In this document: positions 1 to 8,271 of the stretch, piece after piece
How positions within the stretch are numbered: position 1 is the stretch's first letter
Layout of the letters: the number at the start of each line of letters is the position of its first letter
Assembly: GCA_003209755.1 (NCBI GenBank)
Contig: QCPD01000014.1
Span: 1 to 41,842 of the forward strand
Direction of reading: 5' to 3'
DNA: 41,842 bases
Origin: Prochlorococcus sp. AG-436-C14
GTDB taxonomy: Bacteria > Cyanobacteriota > Cyanobacteriia > PCC-6307 > Cyanobiaceae
Program-made: the position numbers and the translations under genes
Notes under the pieces: generated by a model
Database searches by the model: none
Told to the model about the DNA's origin: nothing
What the model saw: only the letters and a program-made list of their open reading frames with translations

Positions 1-59
1 TTATCGCAATGTATATTAATTCAGTAATATTGATGATTATCAACTTGATATAGTTATTA

Positions 60-236
60 CTATTTGATTCTTGTATCTAGGATCAATATATCTTCTACTT
101 TGCAACTACCATTAAGCCATTCTCTAAACTCTTGAGCAATTGCTAGCCTTTCCCTTTTAGGTAGCTTTTGGGCTCTAATTAAGAGCAATGTCATTGAATC
201 TGCAATCAGCTCTTCAACATTTGGCTTTTCTTGCAT
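60..236 (-). CDS. small hypothetical protein (58 aa)
   Basis: An uninterrupted 58-codon frame begins at ATG (MQEKPNVEEL) and ends with TAG. The product is soluble and amphipathic: an acidic N-terminus, a Leu-rich helix, then a basic KLPKRERLAIAQEF stretch that should also be helical. There is no signal peptide or membrane segment. I do not recognise a family. It lies about 100 bp downstream of the next minus-strand gene and could share its transcript. Confidence 0.5.
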   Translation of the reverse strand: MQEKPNVEELIADSMTLLLIRAQKLPKRERLAIAQEFREWLNGSCKVEDILILDTRIK

Positions 237-332
237 TTACGACTATTAACTGTTTCTCTTTTAAATTATCTATCTTGTTGAATGATTACTTCAGACGTAA
301 GGATATAAATAGAATTTACGAATACTTAACCA

Positions 333-743
333 TTAAGAAGGAAATATAAAATAGTCGTTCCACAAAGTCATATCTGACTTGCCTGAAGATCTTTGCATCC
401 ACGCTACTTTCCATTTCTCATCAATCTTTTTAAAAATCGAAGTTACTGTAGGGAGGTCATCATTTTGTGTCCCTTTATAAGTAAATCTTGAGCCGAGGGT
501 GAAAACGCACATTGCAGCACTTGAACCTAAGAGTTCAAATTTGTGCACCTTTGTGATTTCTGCGCTTTGTAATAAAAGATCTCCTGAGGACCACATCTCT
601 TGAAAACCTTTTGCGTCAATGGGATTCCCGCTTGGTCTTATAAATAAAAAGTCAGGGGTTGCATTGTCTAAAAAGAATGATCCCATTCTCTCTGTTGAGG
701 CAAAGGCTTCTAGGATGGATAGGATTTCTTCTTTAGAAGACAT
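333..743 (-). CDS. NTF2/SnoaL-like fold protein
   Basis: The 136 aa product has the layout of a SnoaL/DUF4440-like (NTF2 fold) domain: an N-terminal helix with an 'ILEAF' stretch, a Pro-rich 'DFLFIRPSGNPIDAKGF' segment, then alternating beta strands ending in 'WKVAWMQRSS'. Such domains bind small hydrophobic ligands or act as scaffolds. The fold is inferred from pattern; no catalytic set can be assigned. Start is the ATG at 743. It is well separated from its neighbours and probably monocistronic. Confidence 0.7.
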   Translation of the reverse strand: MSSKEEILSILEAFASTERMGSFFLDNATPDFLFIRPSGNPIDAKGFQEMWSSGDLLLQSAEITKVHKFELLGSSAAMCVFTLGSRFTYKGTQNDDLPTVTSIFKKIDEKWKVAWMQRSSGKSDMTLWNDYFIFPS

Positions 744-883
744 TGATCTATTAAAAACAATAAACTAGCATTACAGATCTGCTCAATATTGGATGTTTTC
801 TTTGCCATCTTTTCTTGTTGTGCTGACAACATGAACCAACCCTTTCTATCGAGAAATAAAATAATTTAAATTAACAAGAAAAT

Positions 884-1099
884 TTAGGCAACTTGTTCGG
901 ATAAGTCATTTGCGAAAAGAGATATAATTTCACCTTTTGGTGTTTTATAAACTCTCTCTACAATTTCGCCTTCAGTAATGATTACTTTAGTATTCATTGA
1001 ACCTGAGGGCAATGTCTTAATAGCCGGTATAAGAGCTTCTTTTAAATCTGGGAACTGATCCAAATCCTTGAAGTCTTTAATTTTCTTCTTAGCAACCAT
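884..1099 (-). CDS. small conserved protein, paralogue of the gene at 4469
   Basis: This 71 aa protein shares a conserved core with the product of 4469-4738: 'LPSGS(M/F)NTKVII', then 'GEIVERV(Y/F)KTP.G', then 'SLF' and a C-terminal 'QVA'. The Lys-rich N-terminus is shorter and diverged. No membrane segment or known motif is visible. Two copies within 4 kb on opposite strands point to duplication and transposition of a small gene. Function unknown; reading frame confidence is high because of the paralogue. Confidence 0.8.
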   Translation of the reverse strand: MVAKKKIKDFKDLDQFPDLKEALIPAIKTLPSGSMNTKVIITEGEIVERVYKTPKGEIISLFANDLSEQVA

Positions 1100-1533
1100 T
1101 ACAATAAATAAGTCGAAGTTATTTCTTTCTTTTAACTAACTTTTCTCCACTCGTAAAGAGCTTGTATAGCTAATCAGCTCTTTATAAGACTAACGTGAAA
1201 ATTAGATATGGTTTTTGGATTAGGAATTGCTTTTATAAGCTTGTTTCATTGTTTTCAAAAGGGTTGTACCTAATGTCCAAAATCAATACCATTTCAGTAC
1301 TCAAAAGTAGTTATCCAAGAATTACTTGTTATGGTGGAAATATCATTCTTCTATCTTATTGAGTCGATAAACAATCGCGAATGATTAATTGATTTTATCC
1401 ATCAACAACAAGCGCTCAGTTGTACTAAGAATAATTTTTTCCTTTCAGTGTCTCTGTTAATTTCTACTTCTTTTTTTTATTATCTATTCTGTTTAAGCGA
1501 TATTATATTAATTTATATTTTTGACCTATAGAT
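1100..1533. other. intergenic region, no gene seen
   Basis: AT-rich stretch between the divergent gene at 884-1099 and purT. Only very short open frames occur (for example 21 codons from 1209). It must hold divergent promoters, but no clear operator, hairpin or RNA gene was recognised. Confidence 0.4.
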
Positions 1534-2703
1534 ATGATTATGAACGTTTTTCCAAAGAAAATAATGCTTTTAGGTAGCGGTGAATTAGGAAAAGAGGTGG
1601 CAATCGCAGCAAAAAGATTAGGTTGTTATGTTATTGCATGTGACAGATATAATGATGCGCCAGCCATGCAGATAGCTGATCAATTTCAAGTATTAAATAT
1701 GAATAATGGTACTGAATTAAAAGAAGTGATATATAAATGTAATCCTGATATAATTATTCCTGAAATTGAGGCTCTTGCAGTAGATGTATTAAAGGAAATC
1801 GAACAAAAAATAACAGTAATACCAAATGCAAGAGCCACTGCAATAACTATGAATAGAGATAAAATAAGAGATTTAGCTGCTAACGAATTAAATATAAGAA
1901 CTGCAAAATTTAGTTATGCGATGAATCAATCAGAACTTAATTTGCATGCAGAGACGATTGGTTATCCTTTATTAATTAAGCCAGTTATGAGTTCTTCAGG
2001 TAAAGGACAAAGTTTAGTTAATAATAAAAATGATTTAGTCCAGGCTTGGGATTTGGCTATTGAAAAATCAAGAGGTAAATCAAATAAAATTATATTAGAG
2101 GAATTTATTGATTTTGATTTAGAAATTACTTTATTAACTATTAGACAATTTAATGGTAAAACATTATTTTGTGCACCGATAGGACACGAGCAAAAGAATG
2201 GAGATTATCAATGTAGTTGGCAACCAGCTACATTAACTGACAGTGTTTTAGATAAGGCTCAAAAGATAGCCAAATGTGTCACTGATAATCTTGGTGGAGT
2301 AGGTTTGTTTGGCGTTGAATTTTTTATTAAGGGTGAGGAGGTGATTTTTTCAGAGCTGTCACCAAGACCACATGACACAGGCTTAGTAACTTTGATTAGC
2401 CAAAATTTAAATGAGTTTGAATTACACCTTAGAGCTGTTTTAGGTATCCCAATTCCAGAAATAGTTTGTCATGAAGCTTCTGCGAGCAGAGTGATTTTGG
2501 CATCCCAGAAAACTTCAAATATAGCTTTCACGGGACTTGAAGATGCCTTAAGTCAATCGAATACAGGTGTATTTATATTTGGCAAGCCGAGCTCTACTGA
2601 AGGTCGTCGAATGGGAGTAGCTGTAGCAAATGCAGAAACCATAGATGAGGCAAAAATCAAAGCTGATAAAGCAGCTCAATCAGTCCAATTTATAAATGAA
2701 TAA
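1534..2703 (+). CDS. purT: formate-dependent phosphoribosylglycinamide formyltransferase (PurT)
   Basis: PurT is an ATP-grasp enzyme that makes formylglycinamide ribonucleotide from GAR, formate and ATP in purine synthesis, independently of formyl-tetrahydrofolate. The 389 aa length matches the family. Visible landmarks: N-terminal nucleotide-binding 'LLGSGELGKEVAIAAKRLG' (res 11-29), 'MNRDKIR', 'YPLLIKPVMSSSGKGQS' (ATP-grasp P-loop-like segment), 'LEEFIDFDLEIT', 'GLFGVEFF' and 'FSELSPRPHDTGLVTLISQ', the metal/GAR-binding segment. A second ATG two codons in (MNVF) is an equally good start. The next gene overlaps its end by 8 bp, which suggests translational coupling. Confidence 0.97.
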   Translation: MIMNVFPKKIMLLGSGELGKEVAIAAKRLGCYVIACDRYNDAPAMQIADQFQVLNMNNGTELKEVIYKCNPDIIIPEIEALAVDVLKEIEQKITVIPNARATAITMNRDKIRDLAANELNIRTAKFSYAMNQSELNLHAETIGYPLLIKPVMSSSGKGQSLVNNKNDLVQAWDLAIEKSRGKSNKIILEEFIDFDLEITLLTIRQFNGKTLFCAPIGHEQKNGDYQCSWQPATLTDSVLDKAQKIAKCVTDNLGGVGLFGVEFFIKGEEVIFSELSPRPHDTGLVTLISQNLNEFELHLRAVLGIPIPEIVCHEASASRVILASQKTSNIAFTGLEDALSQSNTGVFIFGKPSSTEGRRMGVAVANAETIDEAKIKADKAAQSVQFINE

Positions 2704-2953
2704 TTTTAATTCAGATTGTTTACCTGATTTCATTAAGTGCCAGTCGATTTGGTTTCTATTTTTAACTGAGTTGAATTGGAATCCAAGCGCAATTAACCCT
2801 CTTGAGTTGGTCCCTGAATCTTTTTGGCCTGAAGTTACGGATCTCTTAATTGAAGCTAGATATATTGGTCAAAGTAGGAATTATTACCTTAAAGAGTCTG
2901 ATAAATACATGGATTATTTAAGTAAAGGTGGTAGGCCTTTTAAAGCGGATTGA
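2696..2953 (+). CDS. hypothetical protein coupled to purT
   Basis: The 85 aa frame starts inside the last codons of purT (ATGAATAA overlap), a typical sign of translational coupling. The product is soluble, rich in aromatic residues ('IWFLFLTELNWNPSAINP', 'SFWPEV'), and ends in a basic '(K)GGRPFKAD' tail. No known domain was recognised. The overlap supports that it is real; any link with purine synthesis is only positional. Confidence 0.7.
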   Translation: MNNFNSDCLPDFIKCQSIWFLFLTELNWNPSAINPLELVPESFWPEVTDLLIEARYIGQSRNYYLKESDKYMDYLSKGGRPFKAD

Positions 2954-3058
2954 AAATCATACATATTCTTTTAATTGCTTAACAACTTCCTTTAGCCCCA
3001 TAATTGTTAACATCATTTAACTGGCCTTGCCTAACAAAAACTAAATTACAATTGATTT

Positions 3059-3190
3059 ATGGGGATAGAGGATCCGAAACTTCGTTTGTTCATGTTTCTT
3101 TTGATTAATTTAATAGTGATAGTAGTTTTAAGAAACTGGGTATTAAATAATGAGGCTTTTGTGTGGTTACTAAATGGTTTACCTTCTTGA
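3059..3190 (+). CDS. single-helix membrane peptide (43 aa)
   Basis: ATG at 3059, TGA at 3188-3190. Residues about 10-26 ('FMFLLINLIVIVVL') form one clear membrane segment, preceded by a short charged N-terminus (MGIEDPKLR) and followed by 'RNWVLNNEAFVWLLNG'. This is a usual pattern for Prochlorococcus mini-membrane proteins. It lies directly before a broken membrane peptide at 3191-3374, which may have been its operon partner. Confidence 0.55.
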   Translation: MGIEDPKLRLFMFLLINLIVIVVLRNWVLNNEAFVWLLNGLPS

Positions 3191-3374
3191 AGTGTTAAGG
3201 AAGTATTTGATTAAATTTTTCAAAATATTGCTTCATCTGGTTTTAAGTCGGTAATTACTTTGACAATTTCTGCCATATTAGTACCCTTTTTTTGCGTTTT
3301 ATGACTTTTGTAAGAAGAGGGAAAAGGGCGAAGGTTGGTTTAGTTTAAAAAAAGAAAAAGAAGAGGATAAATAA
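3191..3374 (+). pseudogene. degraded single-helix membrane protein
   Basis: Read in two frames, the DNA encodes a plausible one-helix protein: 'SVKEVFD' then TAA, 'IFQNIASSGFKSVITLTIS' plus 'AILVPFF' in the same frame, then 'FYDFCKKREKGEGW' and an acidic/basic tail in the next frame, ending in TAA at 3372-3374. Removing one T from the T7 run at 3287-3293 joins helix and tail, and the TAA at 3212 would be CAA in an intact gene. No start codon is evident. Either a true pseudogene or, for the frameshift only, a homopolymer error. Confidence 0.45.
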
Positions 3375-3578
3375 TTAACTTTCATAGTGATTTAAGGGTG
3401 CTTTTTAGTAAGAAATGCAACTATTTCGGTTAACACTACATAATTCACTGTTTTATGTATCATGAGGAACATCACTTAATGATAATTTCTGTTATTTTTG
3501 ATACACGTTCAGCTAGATTTCAAGCTGCAGTAAGACTCGAGACATGGAACGGGGTCTTGAGCACTACGAGAAAGAGCA

Positions 3579-3749
3579 ATGACTGTTCTTACTTACAGAG
3601 GCAAAGAGTACCTTCAACATAAAGAAGCTACTCCAAAAAAAGCCTTAGAACTTAGTTACAGAAGTAACGTCTACACATCTAGGCAGGCAGAAGCTAAAAA
3701 GCAGATGCAAGCATCCTTAACTTACAGAGGTAATACATACCAAAAGTAA
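3579..3749 (+). CDS. DUF4278 domain protein
   Basis: The 56 aa product is built from three copies of the DUF4278 motif: 'LTYRGKEYLQHK', 'LSYRSNVYTSRQ' and 'LTYRGNTYQK'. The family is small, cyanobacterial and of unknown function. Start is the ATG at 3579; the stop is followed 14 bp later by a strong intrinsic terminator, so this is the end of a transcript. An overlapping upstream frame (3480-3621) is rejected. Confidence 0.85.
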   Translation: MTVLTYRGKEYLQHKEATPKKALELSYRSNVYTSRQAEAKKQMQASLTYRGNTYQK

Positions 3750-3763
3750 TTTAAAGGAGATCT

Positions 3764-3792
3764 AAAAGGGGCATAAATTGCCCCTTTTTTTT
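3764..3792 (+). terminator. intrinsic terminator after the DUF4278 gene
   Basis: AAAAGGGGCA-TAAA-TTGCCCC followed by eight T residues: a stable GC stem with a T tract, just after the stop codon of the DUF4278 gene. Confidence 0.9.
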
Positions 3793-3875
3793 ATGCTTAT
3801 TTGCCCAACAAATATCTAGCTGAATAATGGTTTTGGTTCTATGTATTTTTGCCTGAGTTCTATTACTCTGGTTTT

Positions 3876-4046
3876 ATGGGCGGCATCCGATGTAGAAATA
3901 ATAATGACTCCGAAATAATCACAATGATTACTCAACAGTCATGGCCTAATTGCAAGCTACCTAAAACTCAAAAGGCACTTGAAGCTATTTATTCAATGCT
4001 CTGGAAAAGACCAAAGGTGTTTAGATGGTATTACAGGTCAAACTAA
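3876..4046 (+). CDS. possible small hypothetical protein
   Basis: A 56-codon frame from the ATG at 3876 (MGGIRCRNNN) to a TAA; the frame is open further upstream with a TTG. The C-terminal half ('KALEAIYSMLWKRPKVFRW') could form a basic helix. No family or clear ribosome binding site was recognised, so this may be a chance frame or a fragment. Confidence 0.3.
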   Translation: MGGIRCRNNNDSEIITMITQQSWPNCKLPKTQKALEAIYSMLWKRPKVFRWYYRSN

Positions 4047-4124
4047 TAGCTTTATTCAAGGGAAACCGAACACGCAAATCAATTAAAAGTTGTTGAGAAT
4101 AATAATTGAATCCTTTATTAATTA

Positions 4125-4301
4125 ATGCAAAGATTATTTAAACCTAATAGTAGTGTGTTGGCCTTGTTCATGTTTTTACCTATTACACCGAGTATTGCAG
4201 CTATTACTGTTTTTACACAGTCAGTTTAAAATGACAGACGTACTGAGGTAACGTCTATTTCTCATCATGAACAGCGAGTGATTGATGCTACTAGATATTA
4301 A
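4125..4301 (+). pseudogene. secreted small protein interrupted by an in-frame TAA
   Basis: The ATG at 4125 opens a 34-codon frame with a good signal peptide ('SSVLALFMFLPITPSIAA', cleavage plausible after AIA/AA) that stops at TAA 4227-4229. The same frame continues past the stop for 23 codons ('NDRRTEVTSISHHEQRVIDA') to a second TAA at 4299-4301. The continuation is polar and protein-like, suggesting a nonsense mutation in a roughly 58-codon exported protein. A 34 aa peptide could still be made. Function unknown. Confidence 0.45.
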
Positions 4302-4468
4302 TGACTATTTTCACTTTGAGCTACCAGTAAAATTTTTATATGAATTTATTCTTTGCTCATTAAAACTTTATTTATAGTCTTATTAATTTTATCCCGATCT
4401 TGGTTTAAAAACTCTTTACTTCATGAGATCAGTAGGTTACAAGTCATACATAACAGCTAACTCAAAGT

Positions 4469-4738
4469 ATGGTTTTGATGAAAAAGTTTAAGGCCTTTGA
4501 TGATGCAATCTTAGATTTGCATCCTGAGTTAAAAGAGGTTCTTAAACCTAATGATCAGTATCCAGAGCTAGAGATTCTTTTAAAAAAAAGATCTGTAAAT
4601 CTACCTTCTGGGTCCTTCAATACGAAGGTAATTATCAATGATGGAGAAATTGTCGAACGCGTATTCAAGACACCCATGGGTCAAGTTGTCTCGCTATTCT
4701 CAGAACCATCAAATGTAATTCTTGATCAAGTTGCTTAA
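4469..4738 (+). CDS. small conserved protein, paralogue of the gene at 884
   Basis: An 89 aa protein with the same core as the gene at 884-1099: 'LPSGSFNTKVIINDGEIVER', a 'KTPMGQ' turn, 'VVSLFSE' and terminal 'LDQVA'. It has about 20 extra residues before the core, containing a 'DLHPELKEVL' helix. Start may be the ATG at 4469 or at 4478 (MKKFKAF). The conserved C-terminal half implies a shared fold; the role is unknown. Confidence 0.8.
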   Translation: MVLMKKFKAFDDAILDLHPELKEVLKPNDQYPELEILLKKRSVNLPSGSFNTKVIINDGEIVERVFKTPMGQVVSLFSEPSNVILDQVA

Positions 4739-4891
4739 TAAGTGATTTTCAACTAATTTATGGTTTTTTTAGATTTGAGATTCAATCTGGAGATGATCTA
4801 AACGCCTTTTATTTATACACGTCTCTAAACTAACTTTTTGTAAAACTTTCACTATGCCTAATAGTGTAGTTAATAACGTCATGAAAAAATC

Positions 4892-5443
4892 ATGGAAATA
4901 GTTGAAGCAATTAAAAAACGAAGGACCATTCATATCTTTTCCAAAAAAAGTGTTCCTAGCGAAGTAATTCAAAAATCAATAGTTGCAGCTAATCAGGCAC
5001 CTTGCCACAGAAGGACTTTCCCATGGCGTTTTACCAACATAGGGATAAAAAAAAGGGAACTTCTATATCAATTACAGCTGACTCTGAAGTTTGGTGATAA
5101 GTCGATAGATGAATCTAGTTTAAAAAAAATAAGGGACAAAATGCTAAACCCTTCCCATTTGCTTATTGCCACTCAAGTATGTACTGATAATCAAGTTCAA
5201 AAACTCGAAGATTATGCTGCTTGTGCTTGCGCGATTCAAAACCTGTCGCTTTCACTTGTCGCCGATGATGTTGGTTGCAAGTGGTCAACAGGAAAAATCA
5301 CTAAAGACCCTAATACCTATCAAATCGCACAAATAAATTCAAGTGAGGAGGAAATTATTGGTTTTATTTGGATTGGTTATGGAAATGAGCCGCCTTTAAT
5401 CAAAAGACCTTTAATTAGTTCTATTTATAGAGAGAGGGATTAA
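4892..5443 (+). CDS. nitroreductase-family flavoprotein
   Basis: The 183 aa product follows the nitroreductase (FMN-dependent NAD(P)H oxidoreductase) plan: N-terminal 'AIKKRRTIHIFSKKSVPSE' (residues 6-24, FMN phosphate-binding Arg pair), 'ANQAPCHRRTFPWRF' for the isoalloxazine site, central 'DYAACACAIQNLSLSLVAD' helix at the dimer interface, 'GCKWSTG' and C-terminal 'IIGFIWIGYGNEPP'. This is the short form common in cyanobacteria. Substrate unknown. The ATG at 4892 places the RRT motif at the normal distance from the N-terminus. Confidence 0.9.
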   Translation: MEIVEAIKKRRTIHIFSKKSVPSEVIQKSIVAANQAPCHRRTFPWRFTNIGIKKRELLYQLQLTLKFGDKSIDESSLKKIRDKMLNPSHLLIATQVCTDNQVQKLEDYAACACAIQNLSLSLVADDVGCKWSTGKITKDPNTYQIAQINSSEEEIIGFIWIGYGNEPPLIKRPLISSIYRERD

Positions 5444-5704
5444 CCTGTTTTAACTCATAGAAGAGAGATAATAAAACTGATAAGGAAGTGTTGAGGCCAC
5501 ACTGAAAACAATCATCATCATCCCTGTCTTATCTAATCGTTTCATGCTCAAAAATTATATTGTATAAATTTAATTGAAGGATAGCTTTTGTACGGTTATT
5601 TTAGGTAGGGAGAACTAGACATCACTTAGTAATAAATTTCTGAAAAACAAGCCCAAAGGGGGGATAAACTTCTCTCATGATCAATACGTGAACTCATAGA
5701 AAAT

Positions 5705-6037
5705 ATGCCATATCCTCAATCAGGTCTTAGTCCCTGTTTAAATCCGCTTAATTGCGTTTTTTTTCAAAAAGAATTTGAAGATGTTGACAAGACCTTTGAG
5801 CAACTTATTAGGATTGCCCAGAAAATTCCTAGAACCAAAGTTTTAGAGGTTAATGATAAATATTGGAAAGGGGTTTGTCGTAGTTTGATTTTCAGATTTC
5901 CAGACGACTTGGAGATTTTAAAAATTGATAAGAAGATTCAAATCAAATCGGCATCAAGATATGGTGGTGGCGATCTTGGAGTTAATGGAACTCGAGTGGG
6001 AAGATTATTAACTGCTCTAGAAAAATCAAATAGTTAG
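5705..6037 (+). CDS. DUF1499 family protein
   Basis: The 110 aa protein ends with the DUF1499 signature 'IQIKSASRYGGGDLGVNGTR' followed by a helix, preceded by 'VCRSLIFRFPDDLEI' and 'NCVFFQKEFED'. DUF1499 proteins are widespread in bacteria and plastids; their role is not established. It is shorter than many members because it lacks an N-terminal membrane extension. Start is the ATG at 5705 (MPYPQSGLSPC). Confidence 0.85.
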   Translation: MPYPQSGLSPCLNPLNCVFFQKEFEDVDKTFEQLIRIAQKIPRTKVLEVNDKYWKGVCRSLIFRFPDDLEILKIDKKIQIKSASRYGGGDLGVNGTRVGRLLTALEKSNS

Positions 6038-6055
6038 AAACCAAAACTTTCATAA

Positions 6056-6268
6056 AACAATCAATTTGTTGTCGTTGGGAAACATGCTAGTTATTTTTTA
6101 AATAACTGTATAAATAAAATAAACAGAGCACAAAAATATTTTTTACATCTTCCAAAGGGGACTCATTTTGAAAAAACCATTGATACAGAATATGGGAAAG
6201 AGAATATATATGTGAGCCCAGACGGCAAAAAACATTCAATACCTATGATTCCAGATACAATTACTTGA
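6056..6268 (+). pseudogene. open frame without a start codon, probable remnant
   Basis: Seventy codons stay open from a TAA at 6053 to TGA at 6266, giving a protein-like sequence ('NKINRAQKYFLHLPKGTHFE', later 'YVSPDGKKHSIPMIPDT'), but there is no ATG, GTG or TTG before the well-formed part. It may be the 3' end of a lost gene or use a rare start. Family not recognised. Confidence 0.3.
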
Positions 6269-6288
6269 CGAACTCCAACGCGTTAAAA

Positions 6289-6585
6289 TTAGCAGTTAGG
6301 ACAATTGTTTATCCATCTTGTGATTTTTGTTTCTTCATAAATATGACCAGAGGCTTCAACAATAGGCTTTGTTTCCGGACTGATAAAAATGTTATGTAAA
6401 ACATTCTCTGGTCCTTCAAACATTACAGTTGCTCTTTTTGAGTCTCCTATACATTCGCCGATATAAAAAGTTTTAACTCCCATCTCTCTAAACATCTTCT
6501 GCTGCTCTGTCGCATTCATATGAGTGCAGTACTCTGAAAAAATATTACTAAGCTTAAAGTCTAAAACAGTGATTTTAGTTGCTAT
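6289..6585 (-). CDS. DUF3764 family protein with a degraded start codon
   Basis: From the ATG at 6519 the product has 76 aa, but the frame is open upstream and encodes the missing first strand of the family, 'ATKITVLDFKLS', starting at an ATA (6583-6585) where an ATG is expected. With it the protein would be 98 aa, the length of the DUF3764 proteins at 21116 and 40437, and it aligns along its length: 'VL.F', a 'GV..' strand, 'ATVMFEGPENVL' and 'ASGHIYEETKITRW'. Either ATA initiates, translation starts internally at 6519 without the first strand, or the gene is dying. Function of DUF3764 unknown. Confidence 0.7.
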   Translation of the reverse strand: MATKITVLDFKLSNIFSEYCTHMNATEQQKMFREMGVKTFYIGECIGDSKRATVMFEGPENVLHNIFISPETKPIVEASGHIYEETKITRWINNCPNC

Positions 6586-6683
6586 GGAAAAGGTAAATGA
6601 ATTTTAGAGGATATACATGCCTACCATTTTACTTGTCTCCCTAAAGACTTTGTTGTTTTCGATTTCATCTCATAGGAATGATA

Positions 6684-6845
6684 TTAGTTTGTTTTTTTAT
6701 TTATGCCGTTAGCGTTTTCGATGTCTTGTAAAAGCCCTTTTGTGGCTTGGTGAAAACCATTTTTCACTAAAAACGTTTGAGCTTCATCAAATTTCTGTTG
6801 AATTTTTTTTATGTACGGAGTCATCTCATTTGGAGATAAAGACAT
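6684..6845 (-). CDS. small helical hypothetical protein (53 aa)
   Basis: ATG at 6845 to TAA at 6684. The product begins 'MSLSPNEMTPYIKKIQQKFD', continues with an amphipathic helix ('EAQTFLVKNGFHQATKGLL') and ends in a polar Asn/Lys tail. It is soluble and probably all-helical. No family was recognised, but codon use and length fit the other small genes here. Confidence 0.55.
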   Translation of the reverse strand: MSLSPNEMTPYIKKIQQKFDEAQTFLVKNGFHQATKGLLQDIENANGINKKTN

Positions 6846-7014
6846 CTGTTTTTAATACTCTTTTTAAAGTTTGCTTTTTATACAAAATGATATGAAGTGG
6901 CAACTGCTACAAAAAAATAATATTAGTAATAACTACTCACTCAATTAATAGAGAAGGCTAGTAGTTTTGCGTATTGCATCTACAGCTTCTAACGATATAA
7001 CTAACTCAAGTTGC

Positions 7015-7212
7015 ATGTTGAAATTGTCTATCTTTAAGCACCTAGGCAAAAGGTTTTCAATAAAAAAGCTTGGCAACAGCAAATGTTATTCAAGATGCGA
7101 AATGCACCCTTTACCTAATGAGATTTATCAAGACATTGTTGATTTTCAATCCGATGTGAATAGACCTATAGATATTTCTATTTATCGGGAATTTAAAAAA
7201 GAAGCTGCATGA
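7015..7212 (+). CDS. possible small hypothetical protein
   Basis: A 65-codon frame from ATG 7015 (MLKLSIFKHLGKRF) to TGA; a TTG at 6967 could lengthen it. The N-terminal half is basic, with 'KCYSRCEMHPLP' in the middle, two cysteines four residues apart plus a nearby His, and the end is 'YREFKKEAA'. No known domain. The gene is plausible but unsupported by a paralogue in the window. Confidence 0.4.
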   Translation: MLKLSIFKHLGKRFSIKKLGNSKCYSRCEMHPLPNEIYQDIVDFQSDVNRPIDISIYREFKKEAA

Positions 7213-7380
7213 GTTCCTAACTAGATTGTTTTGGTTCTTATTTTCTATGATTCCACTTATCTATTAATAGGGTGTATATTTTCCAACTTTACAATTTTGT
7301 TCAATAGGGCTATTAATTTTTTTCCTTGAGTTATCGAATGACTGTAGAGTATAAAGAAAGAAGTAATTAAATTTTTCTTG

Positions 7381-7584
7381 ATGGATAGCTTGAAAGCCAA
7401 GTCTTTAGCGAGTGAATTAAATGAATTAGCATGTAAAGGATGCACTGAAGGATGGCTAGAGAAACACGATGGACTATCAGATCCAATTCAAGATATTAAT
7501 GAGTGTGGATCTCTTGGATTTATTACCCCTGAACGACAAGAACGATTAATTAATGAAGTTAAAGAGATTAAAGCTAAAAATTAA
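7381..7584 (+). CDS. small soluble hypothetical protein
   Basis: A 67 aa product begins 'MDSLKAKSLASELNELACKG' and has a helical C-terminus 'PERQERLINEVKEIKAK'. ATG 7381 is preferred over the TTG just before it. It forms a tight plus-strand run with the next two genes (5 bp, then 1 bp gaps), so an operon of small genes is likely. Function not recognised. Confidence 0.6.
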   Translation: MDSLKAKSLASELNELACKGCTEGWLEKHDGLSDPIQDINECGSLGFITPERQERLINEVKEIKAKN

Positions 7585-7589
7585 ATAAT

Positions 7590-7853
7590 ATGGATAAAAA
7601 AAAAGGAAGTAGCCCGAGTAAATTTTCTGTTCCTCCTTTCGCTTCAGATGATGAGATATGGATAAAAATTCTTGAAGTTTTGACACCATCTGAACAGCTA
7701 GAGGCTAGCCGTTCAAAATCAGAGTTCAATGATCCATATATGGGTGGTAAAGAGATTATTGTTAAACGCTCTGATCAGTCCGACATAGCTGTTGCGTTAC
7801 TTTCTGAAGTCACTTCTGATGGTGATGAATGGGCAATATATAGAGAACTTTGA
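7590..7853 (+). CDS. small soluble hypothetical protein
   Basis: The 87 aa product starts 'MDKKKGSSPSKFSVPPFASD' and contains 'EIWIKILEVLTPSEQLEASR' and 'KEIIVKRSDQSDIAVALLSE', a mixed alpha/beta pattern without membrane segments. It lies 5 bp after the gene at 7381 and 1 bp before the ATG of the membrane protein at 7855. No family recognised. Confidence 0.6.
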   Translation: MDKKKGSSPSKFSVPPFASDDEIWIKILEVLTPSEQLEASRSKSEFNDPYMGGKEIIVKRSDQSDIAVALLSEVTSDGDEWAIYREL

Positions 7854-7854
7854 A

Positions 7855-8034
7855 ATGGATACTTATTCATTAATTGCATTTGTGACCATTATATTATCTC
7901 TTTTTAGTTTGGTGTTGCTTTCTCAATTATTTAGAAATTTAATTAGAAAGCAAATAGATGATCAAATGAAAGATATGATTCCGATAAAAGCTATTCGAGA
8001 AAGAATAGGAATAAGAATAAAATTGAAAAAATAG
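7855..8034 (+). CDS. single-helix membrane protein (59 aa)
   Basis: The frame is open further upstream, but the sensible start is ATG 7855 (MDTYSLIAF), one base after the stop of the previous gene; the longer version would overlap that gene out of frame. Residues 5-26 form a membrane helix ('SLIAFVTIILSLFSLVLLSQ'), followed by a basic cytoplasmic tail ('IGIRIKLKK'). Third gene of a probable operon; role unknown. Confidence 0.6.
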   Translation: MDTYSLIAFVTIILSLFSLVLLSQLFRNLIRKQIDDQMKDMIPIKAIRERIGIRIKLKK

Positions 8035-8271
8035 CATAAATATTATTTTAATTTTGAGTTAGTTGTTTACAGCTTTTCTTTTTTTACGCGATTTTTTTAT
8101 ATAACTATTAATATGAGCTATTAGAATGAAGATTAATCCCTATTTCGCCATTACTTTTTAGTAAAATATGCTTCATATATCAGTTTTTCTTATGCGTATA
8201 AGTTAGTAAGTAATACCGATAGAAAAAAATAAAAAGAAAGGATAGATTAACTCTAATTATAGGAGACCTTT

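Noticed and set aside
3480-3621. 47-codon plus-strand frame overlapping the DUF4278 start
   Set aside because: Out of frame with the recognised DUF4278 gene, which explains the coding signal.
5450-5545. 31-codon minus-strand frame after the nitroreductase gene
   Set aside because: Short, no ribosome binding site or paralogue; cannot be told from chance.
7792-7854. N-terminal extension of the membrane protein at 7855
   Set aside because: It would overlap the previous gene by 62 bases; ATG 7855 fits the tight operon spacing.
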